DNA of 63,273 nt from Deltaproteobacteria bacterium. GTDB taxonomy: Bacteria > Myxococcota > Myxococcia > Myxococcales > SZAS-1. Both the position numbers and the translations under genes were made by a program. The stretch's first letter is position 1. Each line of letters begins with the position of its first letter. The stretch spans positions 1 through 63,273 of the forward strand of contig JAFEBB010000044.1 of NCBI GenBank assembly GCA_018266075.1, given 5' to 3'. Shown piece after piece: positions 40,792 through 48,581 of this stretch. The notes under the pieces are model-generated. The model made no database searches. It was given only the letters and a program-made list of their open reading frames with translations, and was not told the DNA's origin.

Positions 40792-42687
40792 ATGAGCGAC
40801 ACCCCCTCCGACCCGGGCGACAAGGGCTCCGGCCAGAAGCCCGGCGGCCCCAACAATCGCGGCGACGACCGCCGCCGCCCCAAGGCCACCTTCGGCGACG
40901 TGATGAAGGGCATCCCCTCGGGCCGCCCCGGCGAGAGCCGCGGCCGCGACGAGGGCGACCGCAAGGGCCCGGGCATGTCGGTGCGCCGCAAGGGCGGCGA
41001 CAAGCGCGACGATCGCAAGGACGCCAAGAAGGCCGACAAGCCTGCAGCCAAGGGCCCCGAGGTCCAGGTCGTCCGCAAGCAGGGCATCGAGAGCACCGGC
41101 GAGCCCAAGCGCGCCGTGGTGGCTCCGCCTTCGCTCGTGTACTCGCGCGACGTCGACGAGCAGGGCGCCGACGACGAGAGCTTCGCGGAGATGTTCGCCA
41201 AGCAGGACAAGGCCGACAAGGGCAGCCGCGGCGGCGTTCGCCCGGGCCAGTCGGTCACCGGCGTGATCATCCAGCTCGGCGCGGACACCGCGTTCCTCAC
41301 CCTCAAAGAGGGCGGCGAGGCGATGATCGAGCTGCGCGAGATCCAGGTGGAAGGCCAGCCCGCGCCCATCGTGGGCGATGTGGTGGAAGGCTTCGTGGTG
41401 GCCATCGGCGGCCGCGAGGGCGGGGTGAAGGTCTCCAAGGGCCTGGCCAAGGGCAGCGCCAGCGTGGCGCGCCTGGAGGCAGCCATGGAGGGCGGCATCC
41501 CCGTGGAGGGAACCGTCACCGGCGTGAACAAGGGCGGCCTGGAAGTCGACCTGGGGGGCGTGCGCGGCTTCTGCCCCATCAGCCAGGCCGACGTGAAGTT
41601 CGTGGAGAAGCCCGAGACGTTCGTGAACCAAAAGCTTCAGTTCCGGGTGACCGAGATCCGCGGGCTGGACGTGGTGCTCTCGCGTCGCCAGCTGCTGCAG
41701 GCCGAGCAGGCCAAGGACGCCGAGCGCATCCGCGCGACGCTGACCGTGGGCGCGAAGGTGCGCGGCAAGGTGAGCTCGCTGCGCGACTTCGGCGCGTTCG
41801 TGGACCTGGGCGGCGGCATCGAGGGCCTGATCCACGTGTCCGAGCTCTCGCACGGCCGGGTGGCGCACCCGCGCGAGGTGCTGCAGCAGGGCCAGGACGT
41901 CGAGGTGGAGATCACCAAGATCGAGCCGGGTGATCCCAACTCGCCCGACAAGGCCAAGCAGCGCGAGCGCATCGGCCTCTCGCTGCGCGCGCTCGCGGCG
42001 GATCCCTGGGCCGACGTGGAGCAGCACTTCCCCATCGGCGCGCGTGTGCCCGGCAAGGTGGTTCGGCTGCAGCCCTTCGGCGCGTTCGTGGAGCTCGCGC
42101 CTGGCGTGGACGGCCTCATCCACGTCTCGAACCTCTCCGACAAGCGCATCAACCACCCGAAGGACGTGGTGTCCGAGGGCCAGGAAGTGGAAGTGGTCGT
42201 GGAGAAGATGGACCTCGGCGCCCACAAGATCGGCCTGGCGCTCTGGCGCGAGGGCTACACCGGCCCGAACGAGCCGACGCCCGAGGAGCTCGCCGCTGCC
42301 GACGAGCACGAGGCCACCGAGCGCCCCGAGCGCAAGCCGGTCGCGCCGCGCGCGCGCGTGGGCGACGTCGTGGATTCGAAGGTCGATCGCGTGGAGCCGT
42401 TTGGCGTGTTCGTGTCGTGGGCCAATGGCCGCGGGCTGATTCCCAACGCGGAGATGGGCACGCCGCGCGGCACCGATCACAAGAAGCAGTTCCCGCCGGG
42501 CACGGCCATCAAGGCCCAGGTCATCGAGCAGGACAACCAGGGCCGGCTGCGGCTCTCCAAGGTCGCCGCCGAGCAGGCCGAGGAGCGCGCCGAGGTGGCG
42601 CAGTACCTCGAGAAGCACCAGCCCAAGCAGAAGGGCTCGGGCTTCGGCACCCTGGGCGACCTGCTCAAGGCCAAGCTGCAGAAGTAG
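40792..42687 (+). CDS. ribosomal protein S1-like protein with five S1 domains
   Basis: 631 residues. An unusual ~150-residue Lys/Arg/Gly/Asp-rich, probably disordered head is followed by five S1 RNA-binding domains, starting roughly at 150 (SVTGVIIQLGADTAFL), 235 (VEGTVTGVNKGGLEVD), 323 (VRGKVSSLRDFGAFVD), 418 (VPGKVVRLQPFGAFVE) and 525 (VDSKVDRVEPFGVFVS). Domains 3 and 4 are the best conserved (GAFVDLGGGIEGLIHVSELS). Classic RpsA has six domains and no such head, and is next to cmk; here neither applies, so this may be an S1-type RNA-binding protein with another role or a second copy. Cytosolic; next gene follows with no gap. Confidence 0.8.
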   Translation: MSDTPSDPGDKGSGQKPGGPNNRGDDRRRPKATFGDVMKGIPSGRPGESRGRDEGDRKGPGMSVRRKGGDKRDDRKDAKKADKPAAKGPEVQVVRKQGIESTGEPKRAVVAPPSLVYSRDVDEQGADDESFAEMFAKQDKADKGSRGGVRPGQSVTGVIIQLGADTAFLTLKEGGEAMIELREIQVEGQPAPIVGDVVEGFVVAIGGREGGVKVSKGLAKGSASVARLEAAMEGGIPVEGTVTGVNKGGLEVDLGGVRGFCPISQADVKFVEKPETFVNQKLQFRVTEIRGLDVVLSRRQLLQAEQAKDAERIRATLTVGAKVRGKVSSLRDFGAFVDLGGGIEGLIHVSELSHGRVAHPREVLQQGQDVEVEITKIEPGDPNSPDKAKQRERIGLSLRALAADPWADVEQHFPIGARVPGKVVRLQPFGAFVELAPGVDGLIHVSNLSDKRINHPKDVVSEGQEVEVVVEKMDLGAHKIGLALWREGYTGPNEPTPEELAAADEHEATERPERKPVAPRARVGDVVDSKVDRVEPFGVFVSWANGRGLIPNAEMGTPRGTDHKKQFPPGTAIKAQVIEQDNQGRLRLSKVAAEQAEERAEVAQYLEKHQPKQKGSGFGTLGDLLKAKLQK

Positions 42688-43398
42688 ATGGCCGGCCGCG
42701 ACGCGCTCATCCGCGCGCAGTACGAGCGCGACGCCGAGGGCGCCACGGGCTTCGCCGCGCGCATGCGCGCGCTGGAGAAGCTCTTCGCCCACGGCTGGAG
42801 CGACGATCCCTGGTCGGCCGAGGCGCTCGTTCGCGAGCTGGATCGCGCGGCGAAGTCGGGCACCGTGAACGCGCTCCAGGACGCCGGTCGCGCGCTGCTC
42901 TTCGACGAGCGCTTCGACGAGCTCGTCGCGTGGCTGCCCAAGCTGGACACGACCACGCCGGAGGCGCGCGAGGCGATCGCGGTGGTGCGCGCGCTGGTGC
43001 ACGTGCGCGAAGGCGACAACGAGAGCGCCGCGCAGCTGCTGCACGGCTTGCCCGACGCGGAAGCGGTCGCGCTGCACGGGCTGGCGTTGATTCAGCTTGG
43101 CCAGCCGGACGAAGCCGCGTCGCGATTGGAGATCCTGCTCGCGGCGGACGCGCTCGACGAGCAGGGCGAGCTTCAGCCGCGGCTCTTGCCCGAGGCGATG
43201 CCTGTGCTGGCGCTGTTTCTCACGGCCTGCGTCACGGCCGCCGACCGGCACCTGTCGCGCGGCGAGCGCGAGCGGGCGGCGACGCTGGCCCTGGCCGCTC
43301 GCGATGCCTGTCGCCGCTACGAGAGCGCGGAGCCGAGCGAAGGTCCGAGCCGCGAAGAGATCGCCGCGTTGCTCGCGCGCGTGGCGCCTCAGGCTTGA
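42688..43398 (+). CDS. TPR-like helical protein downstream of the S1 protein
   Basis: 236 residues, starting directly after the S1-gene stop, so translation is coupled. Wholly alpha-helical, soluble and without cysteine motif apart from two (TACVTAADRH, DACRRY). Helix pairs such as AIAVVRALVHVREGDNESAAQLLHGL and AVALHGLALIQLGQPDEAASRLEILL have TPR character (Leu/Gly/Ala spacing). Likely a scaffold acting with the S1 protein, for example in RNA or ribosome metabolism, by context only. It converges with modC, sharing 10 bp. Confidence 0.65.
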   Translation: MAGRDALIRAQYERDAEGATGFAARMRALEKLFAHGWSDDPWSAEALVRELDRAAKSGTVNALQDAGRALLFDERFDELVAWLPKLDTTTPEAREAIAVVRALVHVREGDNESAAQLLHGLPDAEAVALHGLALIQLGQPDEAASRLEILLAADALDEQGELQPRLLPEAMPVLALFLTACVTAADRHLSRGERERAATLALAARDACRRYESAEPSEGPSREEIAALLARVAPQA

Positions 43399-44414
43399 CC
43401 GACCACGCGAAGCTGCGCTGACTTCACCACGGCCACGACCCGCTTCCCCGGCTCGAGGCCGAGCGACGTGACGCTCTCGCGCTCGAGCCGCGCGAAGAGC
43501 TTCACGGCACCCGCGAGCTCCACGCGCGCGCCCGCGCGATCGAACGTGACGCCAACGACGCTCGCGGGGATCGCATTTCGCGCGCTGACGTGCTGCGGCG
43601 TCTCCAGCGAGATCATCACCGCGCGCTCGGGCACGCTTACGTAGCCCGGCCCATTCGCGCGCGCGAGCACATGCAGCTCGAGCTCGCCGGTGCGAAAGAG
43701 GCACGCGTCTTCACCGTGCGGCGTGAAGTTGCCCGCGAGCACGTTCTCCACGCCCAGGAACTGCGCGACGTCGACGCTCGTTGGCCGCAGGAGCACATCC
43801 TCCGCGGTCCCGAAGGCCACGAGCTTGCCGTCGCGCATCACGCCGAGGTGCGTGGCCAGCGAAGCCGCTTCATCGAGATCGTGCGTGACGTGGATGACCG
43901 TTCGCGTCCCGCGAAGCGCGCGCAGGTTGGCGAGCAGCGGCGCGCGGCCGGCTTCGTCGATGGAGCCAAGCGGTTCGTCGAGCAGCAGCAGCGCGGGATC
44001 GCGCGCGAGCGCCCGCGCGATCGACACGCGCATGGCCTCGCCGCCGGAGAGCGTCGGGGCGCGTCGATCGAGCAGCTGTGCGACGCCCCAGGTCTCGGCG
44101 AGCGTCTTCAGCTGGAGTGAACCTCGTGCGCCGTAGGCAATGTTCGCGGCGACCGTGAGGTGCGGAAAGAGCTGCGCGCCTTGTGGCGCAAGTCCGACGC
44201 GGCGCTCGTTCGATGGCAGCGCGCTCACGTCGAGGTCGCCGATTTGAATCAGGCCTTGCGAGTCGATGGCGCCTGCGAGCGTCCACAGCAGCGAGCTCTT
44301 GCCGTGCCCCGAGGGCCCGACGAGCGCCACGTAGGCACCGGCTGGCGCGTCGAGGTCGATCGGCCCGAGCGTGAACGCGCCGAGCGTCGTCCGCAGGCCT
44401 TGAAGGCGAATCAC
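43389..44414 (-). CDS. modC: molybdate ABC transporter ATP-binding protein
   Basis: 341 residues, start GTG 44414 overlapping the modB stop by 4 bp. Walker A GPSGHGKSS, the signature LSGGEAMRVSIARAL (Q of the usual LSGGQ replaced by E), Walker B LLLLDEP and the switch HVTHD are all present. The carboxyl ~110 residues form a TOBE/MOP-like regulatory domain (ISLETPQHVSARNAIPASVVGV). It energises molybdate uptake with ModA and ModB. Sulfate or tungstate as substrate cannot be fully excluded, but the operon with ModA is typical. The missing Gln in the signature is common in ModC-type proteins. Confidence 0.9.
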   Translation of the reverse strand: MIRLQGLRTTLGAFTLGPIDLDAPAGAYVALVGPSGHGKSSLLWTLAGAIDSQGLIQIGDLDVSALPSNERRVGLAPQGAQLFPHLTVAANIAYGARGSLQLKTLAETWGVAQLLDRRAPTLSGGEAMRVSIARALARDPALLLLDEPLGSIDEAGRAPLLANLRALRGTRTVIHVTHDLDEAASLATHLGVMRDGKLVAFGTAEDVLLRPTSVDVAQFLGVENVLAGNFTPHGEDACLFRTGELELHVLARANGPGYVSVPERAVMISLETPQHVSARNAIPASVVGVTFDRAGARVELAGAVKLFARLERESVTSLGLEPGKRVVAVVKSAQLRVVGQA

Positions 44415-45061
44415 GCACGCGCTCCTTCCCAGCGCGAGACCAGCGCGAGCACGATGATGCCCGCGCCCGCGAGCAGCGCCGCCGCGGCCCACGCTTGCGC
44501 GTCCTCGCCCACCAGCCAGTGGCCGTACACCGCGAGCGCGAGCGTCTCGGTGCGCCCGGGGATGTTGCCCGCGACCATCAGCGTGGCGCCGAACTCGCCG
44601 AGCGCGCGACCGAACGCGAGCGCCACCCCCGCGAGGATCCCGCGACGTGCCAGGGGCAGGTGCACACGCAGCGTCGCGCGGAGCCAGGTGTCGCCGAGCA
44701 CGCGTGCGAGCTGGAGCTGCCGCACAGGCACTTCTTCGAGCGCCGCCCGCGCGCTGCGCAGAAAGAGCGGGAACGCGATCGCCGCCGAGGCCACGACCGC
44801 TGCGCCCGCGGTGAAGAGCGGCGTCTCGCCGAAGAGCGACATCGAGAGCGCGCCCAGCGGCCCGTGCTGACCCAGCAGCCAGAGCAGCGCGAGCCCGGTC
44901 ACGCTTGGCGGCACCACCAGCGGCAGGAGCAAGAAGACTTCGAGGACCCGCGAAGCCGGCTTCGGCAGGTGGAGCAGGGCGAGCGCCGTCGGAAGTCCGA
45001 CGACCACGACGAGCGCCGTGGCCAGCGTCGCGACCTCGAGCGAGAGCCAGAGCGGGCTCAC
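44411..45061 (-). CDS. modB: molybdate ABC transporter permease
   Basis: 216 residues with about five to six membrane helices. The coupling motif EAA-like sequence AFGRALGEFGATLMVAGN is present near residues 145-165, and PPSVTGLALLWLLG shows the MODB family pattern. Starts GTG 45061 in overlap (GTGA) with the modA stop and ends in overlap with modC. It forms the transmembrane channel through which molybdate passes. The length is typical of ModB (about 220). Confidence 0.92.
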   Translation of the reverse strand: MSPLWLSLEVATLATALVVVVGLPTALALLHLPKPASRVLEVFLLLPLVVPPSVTGLALLWLLGQHGPLGALSMSLFGETPLFTAGAAVVASAAIAFPLFLRSARAALEEVPVRQLQLARVLGDTWLRATLRVHLPLARRGILAGVALAFGRALGEFGATLMVAGNIPGRTETLALAVYGHWLVGEDAQAWAAAALLAGAGIIVLALVSRWEGARA

Positions 45062-45798
45062 GGAGGAAGAAACCCGGCGGTCTTGAGCGCGGCCTGACCG
45101 ATCTCGCCGCGCAGGAACTCCAGGTACGCGCGCGCGAGCTCCGGCTGCTTCGAGGCCTTCACGACCGCCGCCGTGTAGACGATGGGCGTGTGCATCGCCT
45201 CGGGCACGGTGAAGAGCACGTGGACGTCGGACTTCGCGCTCGCCGCGTCGCTCGCGTACACGAAGCCCACGTCCACGTCGCCCTTGCGAATCCAGGTGAG
45301 CACCTGGGTCACGCTCTCGCCGGGCACGAGCCGCGCCCGCACGTCGGTGGCGATGGCTGCGTGCTCCAGCGACTCCATCGCGTAGTCGCCGGCCGGCACC
45401 TGCACCGGCCTGCCGATGCCGATTCGCTTGAACGACTCGCTCTTCAAGTCTTCGACGCGGGTCGCGTTCAGCTTCGACGCGCTCGGTGCGGCCACAACGA
45501 GCGTGTTCCGCGCGAAGGCCTTGTCTGGAACGACGAGGCCCTTCTGCGCGAGCGCGTCGTTGCTCTTCGAGTCCGCGGGCAGGAAGACGTCGGCCGGCGC
45601 GCCCGCTTCGATCTGCTTGGCGAGCACGCCCGTGGCCGCCGCGCTGACCACCACCTTCACGTCCGGGTGCGCCTTCTCGAACGCCGGCGCGCTGGCCTCG
45701 AGCGGCTGCTTCAGGCTCGCCGCGGCGAGGACGGTGAGCGTCTGGGCGTGGGCGCCGGTCGAAGCGAGTGCCACGACCAGGCAAGCGAGCGTCCGCAT
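45058..45798 (-). CDS. modA: molybdate-binding periplasmic protein
   Basis: 246 residues with a signal peptide (RTLACLVVALASTGAHA, AHA cleavage). The mature protein starts LTVLAAASLKQPLEA, the typical ModA opening in which Ser contacts the oxyanion; further binding elements are SAAATGVLAKQIEAGAPADVFLPADS and GDYAMESLEHA, DVGFVYASDA. It binds molybdate in the periplasm and delivers it to ModBC. First gene of the operon on the minus strand; the promoter should lie upstream of 45798, where no ModE box was found by eye. Confidence 0.93.
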   Translation of the reverse strand: MRTLACLVVALASTGAHAQTLTVLAAASLKQPLEASAPAFEKAHPDVKVVVSAAATGVLAKQIEAGAPADVFLPADSKSNDALAQKGLVVPDKAFARNTLVVAAPSASKLNATRVEDLKSESFKRIGIGRPVQVPAGDYAMESLEHAAIATDVRARLVPGESVTQVLTWIRKGDVDVGFVYASDAASAKSDVHVLFTVPEAMHTPIVYTAAVVKASKQPELARAYLEFLRGEIGQAALKTAGFLPP

Positions 45799-45815
45799 GC
45801 GCGCACTCTATGCGA

Positions 45816-46439
45816 TCACTTCTCGTCGATGGCGCGGTTGCTCATCTCGTCGGCGGCGGTGTTCAGCTCGCGCGGCACGTGCACCAGCTTCACCTTGGCG
45901 AACGTCTTCAAGAGCGCGATGGCCTCGGTGTACAGCGGCCGAATGCCGGGGTGCTTCACCTGGTACTGGCCGCCGAGCTGGCGAATCAGGAGCTGGCTGT
46001 CGGCGATGAGCTCCACCTCGCGCACGCCGAGCTCGCGCGCGCGCGTGAGGCCGAGGATCGCGGCCTGGTACTCGGCCACGTTGTTGGTCTGCCGGCCCAG
46101 GAAGCGCTTCAGCTCCTCGACGACCTTGCCGTTCTCGTCGGTGATCACCGCGCCCGCGCCCGCAGGCCCGGGGTTCCCGCGCGAGGCGCCGTCGGAGTAG
46201 ACGCGGGCCTTGTGCAGCGCGCCCGGCGTGGGCGCCTTCTTCTCGCCCAGCGGCAGCGCGGCCTGCACGGGCTTCTTCGGCTCGGCGGCCGCGGGCAGCT
46301 TCTCGCCGCCGGGCGCGCGGTTCGCGGCGGCCTCGAGCACCTGCTGCAGCTCGTGGCGCTCGAGGTCGAACTGCGCGCAGGTCTTGGCCAGAGGCTCGCG
46401 CTCGGCGATGTAGCGGAGCAGCTCGGCCTCGGTGGGCAT
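45816..46439 (-). CDS. RNase HI-family protein with amino-terminal extension
   Basis: 207 residues. Start ATG 46439; the longer open frame to 46931 is a shadow of the zinc-ribbon gene. The first ~75 residues are a helical/Pro-rich extension without cysteine. Then the RNase H core begins: ARVYSDGASRGNPGPAGAGAVI with Asp83, NNVAEYQAAILGL with Glu123, ELIADSQLLIRQL with Asp147, and TAADEMSNRAI with Asp197, the complete two-metal active site. It cleaves the RNA strand of RNA:DNA hybrids. This group often stands next to a DUF164-type zinc-ribbon gene, as here (5 bp). Confidence 0.85.
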   Translation of the reverse strand: MPTEAELLRYIAEREPLAKTCAQFDLERHELQQVLEAAANRAPGGEKLPAAAEPKKPVQAALPLGEKKAPTPGALHKARVYSDGASRGNPGPAGAGAVITDENGKVVEELKRFLGRQTNNVAEYQAAILGLTRARELGVREVELIADSQLLIRQLGGQYQVKHPGIRPLYTEAIALLKTFAKVKLVHVPRELNTAADEMSNRAIDEK

Positions 46440-46444
46440 GTGGC

Positions 46445-47158
46445 TCAGCTCTTGGGCGTCTTGTCGACGTAGATGATGCGCGCGCAGCTCCGGCACACGT
46501 CGAAGGGCAGGCCGGTGAGGAGCTGGTTGTAGAGCTGCGGCGGGATGCGCATGCGGCAGCCGGTGCAGGTGCCGTCGACCACCGCGGAGAGGGCGGGCAT
46601 GCGCTTCTTGCGGATGCTCTCGTAGCGCTGCAGCACCGAGGCGTCGACCTTCTTCACCTCGTCGGCGCGCTTCAGTCCGAGCTCGGCGATGCGGCCGTCG
46701 AGCTCGCTGATCTTCTTGCGCAGGTCCTCGGCCTCGGCGCCCACCGTCTTCTGCTTGGCGTCGTAGGCCTCCTGCTTGGCGAGCGCGGCGGTCTCGATCT
46801 CCTCGCGGAGCTTGGTGAGGTTGGCCAGCTCCTCGCCGAGGGTGATGTTCGCCTTCTTGGCGATGTCGATCTCGCGGGCGAGGGCGGAGTACTCGCGGGT
46901 GGTGCGCTGCTCGGTGAGCCGCGCCTCCCACTTCTTCACCTTCTCCTTCTCGTCATTGAGCCGCTGCTCGAGGTCGCGGCGGGCGCGCTCGTTGTCGTCG
47001 ACGCGCTTCTCTTCCACGTCCCAGGCGGCCTTGGCTGCCTTGAGCTCCCCCTCGAGCTCGGCCAGGCGCTTGGGGAATGCATCACCCGAGCGCTGCAGGT
47101 CGAGCACCGCGAGGTCGATCTTCTGCAGCTCTTCGAGGGCCTTGAGCTTCGCGTCCAA
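46445..47158 (-). CDS. coiled-coil C4-type zinc-ribbon protein (DUF164-like)
   Basis: 237 residues from TTG 47158, chosen because GGAGGA lies 7 bp upstream; a TTG at 47185 is an alternative start. A long coiled coil (about 10-180, heptads such as LEQRLNDEKEKVKKWEARLTEQ) is followed by a zinc ribbon: CTGCRMRIPPQ...CRSCARIIY (CxxC twice). This matches the CT398/DUF164 family of unknown role, often encoded with RNase H or proteins of transcription and replication. Cytosolic. It precedes the RNase HI gene on the same strand. Confidence 0.82.
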   Translation of the reverse strand: MDAKLKALEELQKIDLAVLDLQRSGDAFPKRLAELEGELKAAKAAWDVEEKRVDDNERARRDLEQRLNDEKEKVKKWEARLTEQRTTREYSALAREIDIAKKANITLGEELANLTKLREEIETAALAKQEAYDAKQKTVGAEAEDLRKKISELDGRIAELGLKRADEVKKVDASVLQRYESIRKKRMPALSAVVDGTCTGCRMRIPPQLYNQLLTGLPFDVCRSCARIIYVDKTPKS

Positions 47159-47262
47159 TGCAGCGTCCTCCAGCTCCGAGCGCAACCCCCGCCGGCGCGC
47201 CCAAGGTAACGTCCGAGCCGAAGCACCACATGCCGCATTTTGGAGTGCGGGACAAGCCCGAA

Positions 47263-47283
47263 CTGCCGGCCGGGGGCCGGCAG
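47263..47283 (-). terminator. strong hairpin after the gene at 47287
   Basis: CTGCCGGCC (47263-47271) and GGCCGGCAG (47275-47283) make a perfect 9-bp stem around GGG, 3 bp past the stop of the minus-strand gene. On that strand the stem is followed by TTCGGGCTTGTCCC; no T-run. It separates this gene from the zinc-ribbon gene. Confidence 0.55.
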
Positions 47284-47286
47284 GCC

Positions 47287-48012
47287 CTACCGGTGGGCGA
47301 GCAAGGCGCCGACCAGAACCGGAAGCGCGAGTGAAATCGCCACGGTCAGGGCCTGTCGCCGGGGCGGGAGCCCGGAGAGCGCGTCCAGGAGCGTGGGGCG
47401 GCGAAAAGGGATCGTCTGGACCGATGGGAAGGGCACCTCCGTCCGTGTCCAGGCGAGCTTCGCCAGCGACAGCGCCGCAGGTTCGTCCAGCAAGCCCGAG
47501 GAGGCGAGCGCGCGCCCGAGCGGGACGTCGTCGAGGACGGCATCGCGCACCGCCATGAGCTCGGCACGCCGGCTGGGGTGCGCGCCCTTGACCAGGAGCT
47601 CAGCAACCTGGACCTCGCCCAGCCCGAGCTCGCGGTAGAGCTTGAGCCAGCGCAACAGCTCGGCCGAGGCGTGCGACTGCTGGCCGACGTGGAGCCAGCG
47701 GGGCTGGTCGAGGGCGCCGGCGGCGCGGTGGAGCAGGGTCGCGAAGCCGATGCTTCCCAAGGCGAACACGAGCACCGCGACAAGGTCGCACAGGAGCTCG
47801 TCGCCATAGACCGCGAACGTCGGAGCTTCGAGCCGCACGTTCGGGTCGATGTGTTGCGATGCGAGGGAGAGCGCTTCCGTCACCGCAATCAGGCCGGCGC
47901 CGATCGCGAGCAGTGATCGGTGTGAACGGAGCCCAGTCCAGCGCGGTCGACGAGACGCCGGCTGCGTCGGCCTCGCCGGCTCCTCTCCGCGATAGGGCAC
48001 GCCCGCGCACAT
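47287..48012 (-). CDS. membrane protein, unknown function
   Basis: 241 residues. A basic head (about 1-30) leads into a first hydrophobic segment (SLLAIGAGLIAVTEALSL), a second follows (LLCDLVAVLVFALGSIGFATLL), then a ~100-residue cytosolic helical part (WLKLYRELGLGEVQVAELLVKGAH...GRALASSGLLDEPAALSLAKLAW) and a last membrane segment at the end (ALTVAISLALPVLVGALLA). The helical part is faintly like the GspF/PilC helical bundles, but too weakly to assign. Monocistronic; divergent from the zinc-finger gene at 48162. Confidence 0.65.
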   Translation of the reverse strand: MCAGVPYRGEEPARPTQPASRRPRWTGLRSHRSLLAIGAGLIAVTEALSLASQHIDPNVRLEAPTFAVYGDELLCDLVAVLVFALGSIGFATLLHRAAGALDQPRWLHVGQQSHASAELLRWLKLYRELGLGEVQVAELLVKGAHPSRRAELMAVRDAVLDDVPLGRALASSGLLDEPAALSLAKLAWTRTEVPFPSVQTIPFRRPTLLDALSGLPPRRQALTVAISLALPVLVGALLAHR

Positions 48013-48161
48013 CCCGCGATCCTAGCGACCCAGCACCAAGGTTCGCGACCGCACTTCTCCGCACACTTCCGTCCAACCACCGATTCGGAGCTGCGAACAT
48101 CTGCCCGGCAACAGTGTTAACCTCGTAGTCGGGGAATTCGGAGATGTAGTACGTTCGTACC

Positions 48162-48563
48162 ATGACCGAAACCGCCAAGTGCCCTGAGTGTGGTTGGAGC
48201 CGTGCCCCCGCGAGCGCGGCGGCGGACAAGGTGGTGGAGGTCGTCCAGGACCTCGAGGGTCACCTCGCCAGCCAACATGACTGGACCTGGCAGCGGGCCC
48301 GCGAGCACGCCAAGGCCTGGTCGCGGCAGATCGTCCCTGGGCTGGAGCTGCCCACCGCTCCCGGCAAGGCCGCCACGCGCACCGCCAAGTGTCCGCAGTG
48401 CGATTGGACGGTCCGCGTGCACAGCGAGGACCTCATCGAGGTCTCGCGGTGCTCCTCGCAGCTCGAGGGGCACCTCCAGAGCGAGCACGGCCTGTCCAAG
48501 GAAGCGGCGCAGGCCGCGGCCGAGGAGTGGGCGTTGCCGCTCCTGCGCAACCGCATCCGCTGA
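48162..48563 (+). CDS. tandem C2H2-like zinc-finger protein
   Basis: 133 residues made of two similar units of ~65 residues: AKCPECGWSR...DLEGHLASQHDWTWQRAREHAKAW and AKCPQCDWTV...SSQLEGHLQSEHGLSKEAAQAAAEEW. Each has CPxCxW and then HLxSxH, so Cys2-His2 zinc binding, followed by an amphipathic helix. Soluble, basic-neutral. Such duplicated small zinc fingers occur in actinobacteria and myxobacteria, with DNA or protein binding assumed. The palindrome GTACG-TT-CGTAC (48149-48160) ends 1 bp ahead of the ATG, where a ribosome-binding site would lie; no standard site is visible, so initiation may be leaderless or controlled. Confidence 0.7.
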   Translation: MTETAKCPECGWSRAPASAAADKVVEVVQDLEGHLASQHDWTWQRAREHAKAWSRQIVPGLELPTAPGKAATRTAKCPQCDWTVRVHSEDLIEVSRCSSQLEGHLQSEHGLSKEAAQAAAEEWALPLLRNRIR

Positions 48564-48581
48564 GACGCAGGGAAACTTCGC

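Noticed and set aside
40771-43704. 977-residue minus-strand open frame opposite the S1 gene
   Set aside because: Antisense of the S1 repeats; repeated HVDQA/VHER patterns come from the S1 codons.
45799-46000. ModE operator upstream of modA
   Set aside because: No palindrome of the ModE type was found; the space before modA is taken by the RNase HI gene end.
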